Of a stretch of 64,000 nt of DNA, positions 12,511 through 24,200 are shown piece by piece. The notes below the pieces were generated by a model. The model saw nothing but the letters and a program-made list of their open reading frames with translations, did not search any database and had not been told where the DNA came from. This stretch comes from Opisthorchis felineus (taxonomy: Eukaryota; Platyhelminthes; Trematoda; Opisthorchiida; Opisthorchiidae): NCBI GenBank assembly GCA_004794785.1, contig SJOL01000554.1:213422-277421 (forward strand). Direction: 5' to 3'. Numbering within the stretch: the stretch's first letter is position 1; each line of letters opens with the position of its first letter. Made by a program: the position numbers and the translations under genes.

Positions 12511-13747
12511 TCCCTCGGTTCTTTGTGACGGATTGTCAGCATCGACAACAACAAGGGTAAGACTATACACCAGAACCGGAAGAAAAAAACATGAGAAAAA
12601 CATCGATTTTGGTTGTATTAGAGAGGTGGTAATCACTTTGAATTCCAACTCTGGAGCAAGTGCTATTCTGTGTGCGGTTTTTCGAGGACGGAATGATTTC
12701 ATTCTTTTCTTCGTGTATCTGTTCCACAATAATGTCCACTTGATGTGGTCACGGACTTATTTGAACCACCTCTACCTTGTTCTACTCGAAATCCCTCAAC
12801 GAAAATCCTCAACGATGTTAATTGCAGTGTCCTTTTTAGAGCCTCAGGAATGCGTTGTCGACTACCTAGCCTCTCGATATCTGATGTTCCACCCATATTC
12901 ACAATTTTTATGGCCAAACAGGAGGTAACAAGTTCACCCAATATGTTCGCTTAGTGTCACGCCCTTCCGACAGTTTTGCGGGCATGTTCCCTGGTTCCCA
13001 CTATATTGGTTGTTAGTGCACATATAGATGATGATATAGTTGATGACGTTCCTACATGAACTTCTTTACTACGAATATGTCTCAAGTCTTGAGCGATGAA
13101 TCCAGGGTTGTTTGCCTCAATTCGTCATCCTACCAATTCTGAACAGTACAAACTTTGGTGGGTGTTCAGGTGGTCGTTGGTCTGTTCGCAGAGCTTGGCG
13201 AATAGCTTGCAAATTGTTCGTCACATCGAATGCTCACCAGCTTTCGTAATCGTCTCACTGTGTAAGTGGCATCGGAAGAATAAAGTGCTTTTCATCTTTT
13301 CTTACCTTTTGTCTACTACTGAGTGGCCAGAATGAGTCTGTATTTTGAACAGAGATCACCAAGATGGAACCATTTACTGGTTACCATTTACTGGTGTCCA
13401 AATGACCTGGAATCGAATCCTGATCCGAAATTTTTTGCTCAGAGGAAGAACTATTATCGGCAGAACATTTCTGAACCCCTTTGGTAACTGGGACAGTTCA
13501 TTACTTGCGTAAGCTCACTTGTGCTCGTGTAGTCCCTTATTCGGGGGTGCTTACTCTGAAACGATAAAAAATCAGGCCGAAGGAAATGGTTTCCTCGTGT
13601 GAGAATTTCGTTTGGTCGAGTTCCTCTGCATAGGGAGCCGCCGTTTAGTCCATCATTAGATACGTGATTCCCGATGAAATGCATTCAGTTGCAAATTACA
13701 CTGATGTTGATGAGAGATCCAAATGAATATTCCATTGAGGACCGAAC
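12511..13747. other. no recognised gene
   Basis: Contains frames of 131 and 84 codons on opposite strands at 12475-12928. Neither shows a known domain. Confidence 0.5.
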
Positions 13748-13815
13748 CTTAATGATGAGCCACAAGGATGATGAAACCGGTAGTGGACTGTCAGGGTTTT
13801 CAGTAGCCTTATGAG
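13748..13815 (-). repeat. hammerhead repeat family: inverted head fragment
   Basis: The + strand reads AUGAUGAGCCAC, GAAACCGGUAGUGG and CCTTATGAGTAGTG, so a decayed hammerhead with intact GAAA and ACCGGU lies on the + strand, opposite to most copies. Confidence 0.65.
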
Positions 13816-13911
13816 TAGTGATGGTAACCTATACTCCCCAAGACCGTCATCTTTGAGTAGTTTCATTCAGTCCGTAGCTGACAACAGCGAAATGACTAAA
13901 AATAATATTGA

Positions 13912-14285
13912 ATAGATTGGCTTCACTTGCGGGACGAAATTTCCATTGAAAATTCCAAATTCACCCACACTACCAACAATCCATAAGTAGCGCAGAGGAA
14001 GAATTCGTTCACAAGATGAATGAAACTTCCATCTGAGAAGTCGTCACTCGAGTAGCCGGTCAACACTTGACCACGTGATACGGTTTTGTGACTGCAGGAT
14101 TAGTGGCGCTATATCCTGGATGCTGTTCGTGGCCGCAAGGTTGCGTTCAAACTACTAGCCAGGAGGTTGCGAGTTCGAATCTCCTCGGGGAATTGCCACA
14201 TGCACAATGTGGATGAAAATAGCTGTGCAATGCTTCTCAGCTTCTTACCATTGAATGGCTTCATTTACAGAACAAAATCCCGACA
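13912..14285 (+). mobile_element. SINE-2: 3' fragment followed by a full copy
   Basis: A 3' fragment (GATTGGCTTCACTTGC to ACTACCAACAATCC, 13916-13982) is followed from 14019 by a complete copy with GAAACTTCCATCTGAG and a well kept B box GAGTTCGAATCTCC near 14171. The order suggests a tandem or repeated insertion. Confidence 0.82.
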
Positions 14286-14997
14286 TAAGACAGCGAAATG
14301 GGCGGGATAGAGCCAGTCGATATCACACCGAAACAACTGGATCACCAGCTTTGTTGTTTTAGTATGCTCTAGCTAAATGGTGTAAAATCTAGTGATATGA
14401 CGTATTCGTTCGATGCCTTCACACCGAATGGTTAACAGGTCTGTCATCAAACCACTTATGGTGTGCAGTTGTCCAGTCACACCCCTGATGGCTCATAAGC
14501 GCGGGATAGTGAAAACTTTATTCTACGGAGCAACCCAGGACATCTGGAATGAAGAGGGAAATTTTCGGAAGAGACGCAGCTGACGAATAGTCATCCAGTA
14601 TAGTCGGAATCCAAACGGCCCTATTTCATTCGGCTAACAGTTTTCCCTCTGTTCGGACAAAGTGAGCTCATAACGAGTGTCCCAGTTGATAGTAGCTGGG
14701 TGAGAAGGGAGGTGCTCTCGCTATGGAGCATAAGGCACATTGATGCGAGTGTAGTCTTTTTGGTTCCCATTTACAAGACACGCAATACATATGCAAGTAC
14801 TCTCGTACAAAAACTGTCTTTACTGTCACTGACGCCGTCATCGCGAAACTGAATTTGGTCCTCATTAGTGGTAAGTTTGTTTTCTTCGGAATAAAGAACT
14901 CATGGATAAGTTAGTTAGAATCCACAGGTAGTTCCGTTTGAGTAGTATTAGTGTGAAGAGATTTGGTGGTTGGAATAGAATTCTCGTCTCTAAGTGA

Positions 14998-15215
14998 AGT
15001 CAGTGTACACTGAAAAGACGAGAAGCACTGTACAGCTGTTTTATCCTTGTTGGGAATCTCCAAAGGGGGGGGGGCCGTCTCACGTAACCTTGGTAGGAAT
15101 TCCGGAAGCCGCTACCTCCCGGCTAGTACTTTGAACCCTTAACCGTTTCACCACGAGTGGCTGATCAGCAGAGTGATTAACTCTCACTTAGACAGAACAT
15201 AGCGCTGCTCAGCCG
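14998..15215 (-). mobile_element. SINE-2 copy with a G tract
   Basis: Minus-strand copy with GCACTGTACAGCTG and AGTGGCTGATCAGCAG landmarks. A run of G (about 15065-15074) replaces part of the body. Confidence 0.78.
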
Positions 15216-16478
15216 TCTGTTTGATCCTGGAACTTTGCACCCCCGAAAGTCGTCCCACCATCCGACAGAATGCTTTTTCATCTAGAGAGAACCACCTGGA
15301 GAAGGACGCTTGATGACTGTGAAATGAAGCGTAATCGCCTTGACATTCAAACTGTTTTTTAGGCGAATATGATTCACCTGAGTAGGAACCCCGAAACAGG
15401 ATGAATTGAGGGTTGGAAGTAAATTAAAACAAGCGCGGTCGATCATGATATGCGGACAAAAGAGTGGTTGAACGTCAATCAACTGCTTAGGCATTGGTCA
15501 CTTATGCACGGCTTTCCCCATCTTGTCCGTCCTGTTTCCGGTGAACACAACGGTAATTGCTGGAACTGACGTATCCGAAAGACCAAAATGTGGGTGATGT
15601 GGTCAGGCATATTGCGCTCAGATACAAGCCTGTCATTCCCTTATTAAAGTAGAAAGGACAGTGCGCGACATCTGAAGTACTCGATGCTTTTGGGTTCTTA
15701 AAAGATCACAATTCAACAAAATCTTGAGACCTTCGTTCTTTTTGGCCAGATGTTTAGCGTTGTGATTTTTGTGTAAGTCGTTCAAGCAGCCTTTGACTTC
15801 CCGAAAGATGAATATGAAGGACGGACTGTTTCAGTTGACATTTCTAGATTTACATAGAAGGTTGATGTGTACTCCGAAGACTTAGAGCTCCACCGTTCTT
15901 CCCATCCAAAACCCCGAGACCCCCTCCCAGTTTGAGTTGTAGTCATCAGAAATCGTGCTATTCGGTAACCATGGGCGGCGCTGAACATTCACCAGACAGA
16001 TTTTTGTACGATTCGCAAGACGTGCAATATCGTCTTTCATAATATTCCGTGGAAAATCACTCAAAGAACGATTCGCCTGTAATTCAGTCATGGAAACATG
16101 CTGTTCGCAGCCAGATGACCCTTCGTCGTTACAACAGAAGGTCTGGTGGTGAGCTATGGTGTACAGTTTGTTCCCTCCTAATGTGCTCTTGTCCACAGCT
16201 ATTTCCGGAAACGAAATAACTCAACGTAAATCTGGTCAGACCACTTCATCCCCAATGCAAATTACAGACAACAGTCCCTGACGCCTTGCTGGCTGGTATT
16301 CACTTATCCACTGTACTACTCCTCAGAATCAAGCTATCATCGTTTAAAATGAATGCCTGGCAGTGTTGACAGGTGATACCATTTATTTGAGCTTGACGGG
16401 GCTTGCGGAAATGGAATATTGGACATGTGATACGCGAGGTGAATGTGTTACCACTTCATCACTAGCGCACGCCAAACT

Positions 16479-16496
16479 CACGTGATTTATCACGTG
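16479..16496. repeat. near-perfect palindrome of two CACGTG boxes
   Basis: CACGTGAT TT ATCACGTG, an 8-bp dyad around TT. No nearby gene suggests a regulatory role. Confidence 0.6.
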
Positions 16497-18236
16497 TCAC
16501 CAGGCCATTGTGTTCAAATTTGGGCACTGCGACTGAAAGGCTCGAACGACGACTCAGTAACCGTCCTGATGGTGCCAATCGCCTATCAGGATTTCATAGT
16601 CAGGTGGCATCACGGACGCCTGAAACCGACTGGACATCCCCGCAACTATTGAAATCTAGACAAATCCCCACACGGTCGAAAATACGCTCTGCTGAAGGGC
16701 TCCAATGTGTACTGACTGACAAGAGCTTCCAGTATGAACTCCGATGGCTTGGATTTCGCTCGTCCCTTCATGAGACTCCATTTTTGTAACTTTGAGGATC
16801 GTACAGAACCATGCTATTAGGTCGTCTTTTATGTAGGAACATTTTCAGTAGAGTGAGGTTCCATGTCTGTAGGGTGTGGAAGGTCGACAAATTCGCTAAT
16901 AAATCTGTTCGGGAGGAATTCCCCCAGAAAATGGCCTCATCTTCGTAATTAATAAGCGATTAAGGTTGAACATTCTCACGCGAAGACTTTCTTAGCTTCA
17001 TCAGAGTAATATCTTGAATGTAAAGGGGAGGACGCGTCGCGGCAGCTTTTTACTCAGCATGTTACCCACGATCATGCTGTGCTATGAAATGATTTACAGT
17101 CGCCTGCCCAGCAACACTATTCGCAGACACCGCCACCTCCTATCTGTTGACTATCAGTCAATAAGCCACCGTCGGTAAGTTTTTGAAACGGTTCTACAGA
17201 TGACACAGACTTCCCCAGTTGCAGGTGATTCCTGGTGCGTAATCTGATTGTGGTAAATAAAATATCCAGAGGAACCAAGAGGATGTCCCCAGTAGAATAC
17301 AGAGACGTCTCGTGAAAGAATTCTTCACATATAGACCACACCCAGGCTAATAAAGAACTCATGATGAGAGTACCCGTACCGAGTTCGGTGCAAATCAAGT
17401 TGAAAACCAAGCCACTTCAACAGTGGGCATTGAGAACCCACAGTGACGAGTAAACCGAAGGCTGTTGTCGACAGATCAAAATATCCCACCATGAAGATCT
17501 CACCAGCCTGTCTGGTTCTTTTGAACCCTAAAAGCAACAGGTCGTCAGAATTTTTTAGGGCTACCGAAAATTCACAAAGGCAGGGTACCCAACATACTAA
17601 ATCAGCAGTCAAATATACAGGCTTTCAAAGCTTTTAAATCGGACTATCTGACCCTCTCAGAATAACCTGGTGGACAGCGTTAAAACTCCTTCGGTGTTGT
17701 TGACAATCTTCAAAAGAAGATATTGCGCAACACTGAAACGCTCCCCGGTTACGAATCTTGAAATTTTACACTATATGTTAGATGATTCGACAATGATTTC
17801 TCATCACCAACACCAATAGTATCGTGAATCATGCTCTCTCTACGACTTGATTTTATACAAAAAATAAACACACGGGTTGGACAAGGCTCTCCAACCACAC
17901 CGACCGTGGCAAACATCATTTTTTGTGGAGCCCGCGCATTTGCTGGTGCCCTAACGATGATGAATGCGTAGTCGCGAGATTTCCAGTGATCCACCAGTTT
18001 TCCTCAAGCCGGCGTCGAATGACGTAAATTCCACCTGTGAAGCTTGTAGACTCGAAGCGATCGTCAGGCCCACTACATCGTCTTGTCATAGCCAGGCATT
18101 CATGTTTTGCTGTGTTTGTGTATCGAAAGCGAACGCAACCGACATCTGGATCCATTTTAAGTCACCCGGTGAATATAAAACTGACCGTCCTGCAGTGACT
18201 GATGAACGTAGCGACCATCGGTTCGCCACCTCCTCC

Positions 18237-18440
18237 CATCTGACCTTGATCCAAGGCTGTCTCGTACTGTCTGACCTTGTTCCAGGGATGTCTCGCGCTA
18301 CATATTGAGGGGGCACTATCTGATCTTGATCCGAGGTTGTTTGATCGGCGTTTAGTAGAGTTTGAGGGTCTCAGTAGGTTTCGGGTATTCTGGGATAATC
18401 TTCAGGAATCTGACCTTCATGACATGAACACATTTCTACC
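18237..18440. repeat. diverged short tandem repeat
   Basis: The phrase TCTGACCTTGATCCAAGG recurs three to four times with changes (18238, 18270, 18319, and a shorter one near 18409) at 32-49-nt spacing. Confidence 0.6.
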
Positions 18441-20550
18441 TGTATACACCAGTTCATCTTTACCAATTGAAGTGACCCTTGCGAAGGACATGTCTCCTTC
18501 TTTTTGCGAATTTCCCCCTTGTTAGCATAATAGTATTAAAACCGTAGATGTCAAATCGATCGATTAGAAACAAACACGTTTTGCCAAGTGAAATATTCTC
18601 GAGCGAAAAGGTAAAATATACTGGTCCCAGGAGAGGATAGGTGATCAGAATATGATATGGCAGAATGAAATGATTTTGCGAAATTTTTGGGTGCTGTTGG
18701 TTCTGTTTGCCTTCCAGAATGGGCTCCAGGTGACCGTGCCTGTGTTTGGCTGGAGACACTGAATGGTTCGGCGGCTAACCTCTGTCGATTTTGTTCATAC
18801 TGTCAGTTTCTATCCAGATTGTCTGACTGGGTTAGGGTTAGGGTGTAGGTACTTCGGATGTTTTTGGTAAGCTTGCCCTAGGTTACCCTCTCTGCCCCAG
18901 TATTTTCCTCTTTTCGTTATTAAGATAAACTGACATGGTTGTATGGAAGTGAAGCACCAGCGTTCTCATCTTGTGTTATTGTCAGTGGTGATGATGAGGA
19001 TATGTTTATTTTCTGACCAAAATTCAGCTTGAATTATCCCGCCATTTAGGAGTAACTGCTCCGTCTGTCCGATTCTTAGAGCTATCATGCTGCACAGAAT
19101 TCTCTGTCCCTTGCAAGGGGTGACACAAATGTTGTGTACCAATCGATCAAGAGCAAATTTCTCCGCCTGTTGAAACGTAATAGTACAGGCGTGTCTGTTG
19201 TGTACTGGTGAAGTACTATGGCACGCTCATTTCGCACATCAGACGAATGACACTAAATCCAGGTACTTTCACTGATACATACTGCTGGTGAGAAATTCTG
19301 GGTTCAGTGCTCCCGCTTTGGACTGTATCAAACAGAACTTTTTCAGTAGGACATGGAGTAGACCTTCCAAACGAGGATGGACACAGAAGAGTAGTACTCA
19401 ACTTAGCCCAAGAACAGCTGAATTCTTACAGTTCAATTCTTAAGCGTAACACGGTGCGAAAGACTCACTTTGTCTTATAACATAAATATTGATTGAAAGA
19501 AGAGTGATTGACCGAAGACACTGATCCTCATGGACAGGAAGCTGGCAGACTTAGGGCAGATCTGCTCAAACAGAATGAAGCAGTCCAGGCAGCCTTAGAT
19601 GATTAGGTCACCAGAATACCCTCTGAAGAGAAGTCGGTGTCTAAAACAGTATTTTACACCACATATTCGTGAGATTTTACAACTCTGGACAGGCAGATTT
19701 TAGCCTCTCTGGACTGTGGCTTGACAACCACAGCTCTAAGGGGCATAAGTTCACCCCAAACAACACAGAGGAAATTTTTCGGGAAGCGTGACTATCCATC
19801 ATCCCATATAATATGGCGATTAGTGTTTAATTGAGCTAGACATCGTTTTCTCCCCACATTTAGTTCTTTGAACTCTCAATGTGGGCACCATTCAGAGTTG
19901 TTTGATAATTTTAGTAAACGATGTATCAAACGCTTGTCGAACGAGAGTACAAATAACTGAGCGACCAAACCAAATCAGATCGCACGTGAATCCCTCTAGA
20001 GAGACCAGAAGATGTTGCAAAAAATGGTGTCAGGGAGGCGATCTTCAAACAAACTAAACCTACGACAGAAGCTGATTCTCGCATGCGAGCTGCTTGGAAC
20101 ATCTGGGTTACCGCGGCCATTTGATTCCTACTTTCTGAGCATCGGCAGAGATGTGAAAATGAATGGCGATCACAAGGAGTGTGTAGAGAACAACCAGTCA
20201 GAAACCACACTGTTCAGCTCACCGGATTTCTTGAAACGTTTTCTTAGAGGCAGTGGTTAAAGCCTCACTTGTAAGTTAGATATCCACCGTAGGAGTTGCA
20301 TTCTGATTGAACGTTATTTTGAAGCTCTATAGATTTTTGTGCGATCTGCCTCAAACAGCTTTGCTGCCATCTCAAGGAGGAAGTAGTAAAGCGCTTTTCT
20401 AATGTCATGGTCCCGTTTCTGAGAAGTTGTTTTATTTCCCCAACTTTTGAAAGCACAACAAAAGACTGACTGGGGTGCTGATAAAAGTCAGACGGGCAAG
20501 GTCATAGGGTAGTGCAGCAGTGCGATTAAGCGTGTAGTAATATAAAATCG

Positions 20551-20722
20551 TTCATCAGTAACACCATTTTGATACCTGGCCGTCATGTCACCCGAAGGAA
20601 GCCTCAGAGCCGAGATAGTGCCAAGTTACCCAAGCTTAGAGAGGAGCAGTCGGGGTTGGGTTCGAACCACAGACCCTCTGAGCAGTCATTTCGCGCCTTA
20701 GCCACTGAGCTATATCGAGCTT
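20551..20722 (-). mobile_element. SINE-1 copy
   Basis: Minus-strand SINE-1 with GAACCCAACCCC-type B box context and AAGCTCGATATAGCTCAGTGG head. The body is diverged. Confidence 0.82.
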
Positions 20723-21989
20723 AGAACGGTACAAGAATGGCACAGTCACAAACCCCTGTCTCGCTCTGTTCCTTGTACCTCGTGAGGCCTGGTTTAGTTT
20801 GCTTTATGTTTATTACGATCAAGTCAAGCAAATCGAGCATACTGCAGGGTTGGTCGTAATCTGGGGGAACGAAAACTCTAGCAGTAGAGAGGGATGGTCG
20901 CAACAAGGAGGGCAATATTGCATTCACAACCTAAAAGCAGTAGACGAGTAGGTTACATCTTATCCATTTGAGTGTCAAGACAGAAAGTTTTGCGATATGT
21001 GTGGACAGGTGTATGACTTCGTGTCTGGATGTCTAATCTGATTCACATACCAGTATTGAGTTTAAGCGTTCCAGCTCTCTTTAGTGTCTTGGGTGATTAA
21101 CCGACAATGTTAATAGCTAGACTGTTCAGGATGCGTGTTTATGCAGAGTGAGACGAATTGAAAAAAGGCAAACCGTCATCAACGTGTGCAACCAAAATGG
21201 TCACGCGTTCTTTTCAAACTCACTCTGGTTGATTTCAGAAAGGTTTCGTAAACAATCGATCAATGAGATTTGTGGTAGTTTTCTGCTTTCTTCAGTCCAC
21301 TGATCTGTCAGAGTGGGGGTTGTACCAAATGACTGCATATACTTCATGTGATTAAAATGAGTAAACTAGCGTGCTTTCGACTAAGGTAAATTACTAAGTG
21401 TTGAAGGAAAATATGACGGATTGGTATCCAGGGCACAAATCCCAAGGGTTATCGTGATTGGTCAAAAGTGACCTCTCACTACTGCTGGTTTCTCATTGGT
21501 CCGTTAAGTAGCACCACACGTAGTGATCATTAGGCATGGTGAATGTGGGTCCTTTTACTGAATAAATCATTACTCACAGTGCCCTCTGTGGAGAGATTGC
21601 CTAAAGGACCGCCCAAAAATGGTCCCGCATTGCTTCGAGAAACAACGAGATTGTTGGCGATGAGTGCAGTATTGTAACTTTAAGCGACGAAAAACGTGTT
21701 TCAATATGGGATCGATGCCGTCTGCCACGGGGTTCCGCTAAGAAGGAGAGACAGACCACATCACTGTGTAACGGAGATCTCTCGTTAATTCACTTATAGC
21801 AAAAGTGGTATCTGAAGCTGGCTATAACAACTTTCACTCTCATGGCGTTACATGAGTAGGAAGTCCTGATGACCGACACAACCAGGACAGTTACTAAGTC
21901 CGTCGTTCATGGTGTCCGGCATAAAAATGGCATCGCTCAGGGGCAAACATTTTGCTTGTTCAGACATGATAGTTCAGGTGCGTCTACTA

Positions 21990-22175
21990 TGCGCCAGTGG
22001 AGTAGTGGTAACTCGATCATCTCGTATGTCAGATGTTCGGAGTTCGAACCCCGGCACGGTCAAGGTTATGCACTACTGACGAGCTTTAATAAAAGCGAAA
22101 CTCGAGTTCAGTGTTTCCCTCCTTTGTTACGGGCTCACCGGGATAATTGCGCTAGGACAGGCGAATGAATGTTCA
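21990..22175 (+). mobile_element. SINE-3 (tRNA-related) copy, best preserved
   Basis: GTGGAGTAGTGGTAACTCG (A box region) and GAGTTCGAACCCCGGC (B box) form a tRNA-like head. The body AAGGTTATGCACTACTGACG, CTTTAATAAAAGCGAAACTC and CTCACCGGGATAATTG is shared by the other copies. Confidence 0.82.
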
Positions 22176-22837
22176 AACGAGAAGGATCTGAAGGAGAATT
22201 TGCCAAACCACCGCCAGCAATCGGGGGTTCGACATAAGCCACCGTGTATTCGAATGAATGGTTATGAAATGATATGCTATAAGCATATTATTCCAGCGCA
22301 TTATAGAAACGTATAACTTGTTTTAGTTAGGGAGTTTCTGCGAAAACCATCAAGCCTTCAAATTTCTCGTAGCCTTCCAAGTTGATTAACAAATGTACGA
22401 GGAACATATTTGAAACTGGGCGAGATGAATACGGAATCATATGAGATACCAATTAGGCGAACCTTCGAGGGTAACTTACTAACGAATGGTCGTACCACAT
22501 TGAATAACTAGATAACAAACATCTCGCGTGACCTTCTTATTACTATGAGTCGGTCATACTGCATAAGGGGATAAAAGTGCATTGGATAGTGTGAACAGAT
22601 TCACGAAACAATTAAGTTACTAAGGGTACTGCACTAATTGAAATTTTGTAGCTTCCGCTTTCACAATTTTTCACATCTGTTCAATGTCTCTTGGTTATCT
22701 ACAAATGCCTTGATAAACTGCGACACTTGGCCACTTCTGGCGGAGGATCTGGGATATCTTCGTGTCTTTGACGCCAGAAATCTCAGAACTAAAGCTGAAA
22801 TCCGCTGAGACCAACGAATGAGGAATGAGGTTATTAA

Positions 22838-23945
22838 ATCCAACTTGACGTGATGATAATTCCCCCATTCATTTGCTTACTCCGCCAATGGGCTCTGATC
22901 TCCACTTGTTTTGCTCAACTGTACCCGCCACTCACCTTGCCGATTTGGCCACCCTGTCCGACACTGGTGTATCAGCATGTGTGTGCGAATGTGCGCAGCT
23001 GACCTATCTACCCATGCGAGTTCATGCCCTGTGTGCTGAGTCCGCCCTGACTTGTACTCTCATGATTTCCGTGTAGTCCCACCGCCAATCACAGTTGCCA
23101 GACTGTCCTCGGAAGGGACTACCGTAACCCACACTACCGAACCAACATTCCACTCGCCGTTGTTTCGTGTACGGAGCTTGACACTGCACTGTACCGGTCA
23201 GTGACAGAATTGTTGCACGTGTTGACGCCACGAACGTAAGCTTGTTATATAATTTTGCTCACTTTTGTGTAAATAATACCGTAGACTTTCGAACCCGATT
23301 GTTCTGGTGGGAACACCAGATCAGCAATGCTAAAATAAGTCGAATGGTATTCGGAAGAAATAACTCACCCACGATAGATGAACTGATCACACTCTATAGA
23401 TTGCGTTGGCTTGGCCACGTGCTCCGTATGGCAGTCGACCGACTTCCTCGAAGGGTTCTTTTTTCAGAACCACGTAAAGGGTGGGCACGGGCCAGGGGAG
23501 GTCAACCAGTTACTTGGCAGCGAAGTATGAAAGCCATTACCAGAAAACTCAGCTGCCCTGGTCATTGCCATCCTCCTTGAGGGGACCCTGAGGCGGGACA
23601 CATCAATGGCTAGGACATTTTCAGGCGTGGCCCAGTTGCGCCGTCAATGGCGCTCATGCATCCAAGCTATTGCCTTCAATGCATAGCTCCCTTCCCAACC
23701 ACCCTACTTAAAAGTCCACTGATAACCCTGTATTTACGCAGCAATTATATCAGCCCCCGCTTCCAATGCACAGCTACCTACCCCACCTCCACAATTGATC
23801 GGTGAACGAAACTGTGGCACCTATAACCACTGTACGACAAGTGCGTAGTTCTTACAGGTGATAATGATGATGAGGCTTTCGAACCCATTTGTTCCTTTTG
23901 ATATTCGGTATCGTCAAACCTACGCGTGAGTCAAAGTTCCGTACC
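22838..23945 (+). repeat. dispersed ~0.5-kb repeat, copy 1, split by a LINE
   Basis: About 470 bp (22838-23305) resumes at 23876-23945 after the LINE. It is closely similar to the block at 50813-51345 in the same orientation. It holds a 67-codon frame at 22873-23076, largely conserved between copies, and a TATAATTTTG stretch near 23247. It could be a solo LTR or another non-coding element; no terminal TG...CA was established. Confidence 0.8.
23306..23875 (+). pseudogene. 5'-truncated LINE (RTE/CR1-type) C-terminal fragment, nested
   Basis: The frame from 23306 reads WWEHQISNAKISRMVFGRN, then YRLRWLGHVLRM, DRLPRRVLFSEP and GWARARGGQPVTW, the familiar C-terminal tail of flatworm endonuclease-reverse-transcriptase LINEs. 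A frameshift follows near 23580, and RRQWRSCIQAIAFN then closes the protein near 23685. The 3' end carries a GATAATGATGATGA simple tail. Diverged 20-nt direct repeats starting CTTTCGAACCC flank it at 23286 and 23876, so this is a discrete insertion. Confidence 0.85.
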
Positions 23946-24200
23946 GGCAACCTCAACAGAGGTGATTAGGAAGCGGGTCGTTTTTGAAGCAGACGGCACT
24001 TCAGTCAAAGAATGCATCCAACACTACAAGCTAAGTAGGCTGGGCCATTTGTTACGTATGCCGAGTTACGGCCTGCTGAAAGGAGTGCGGTGGGGAACCA
24101 AAGGTGGACAGGACTTGATACGGTAGAAGGGAATGAAGGATTTTGTGAAGGGGTTGTGTGCTATTGATGTTGTTCGCCTTCAGGGGTTGGGTCCTTGTGA
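23945..24200 (+). pseudogene. second LINE C-terminal fragment
   Basis: The frame reads YKLSRLGHLLRMPSYGLLKGVRW, related to the RLRWLGHVLRMP...LLKRVL block of RTE-type LINEs. It continues past a TAG as KGMKDFVKGL and VVRLQGLGPCDRN. It differs from the upstream fragment and is probably another family or an older copy. Confidence 0.62.

Larger units (their letters stand above)
15216..20550. other. long stretch with no recognised gene
   Basis: Only scattered short frames, the 16479 palindrome and the 18237 tandem repeat stand out. No SINE or LINE copy was recognised here. Confidence 0.5.

Noticed and set aside
18833..18844. TTAGGG-like telomeric repeat (GGTTAGGGTTAGGG)
   Set aside because: Only two units, expected by chance in 64 kb; not an interstitial telomere.
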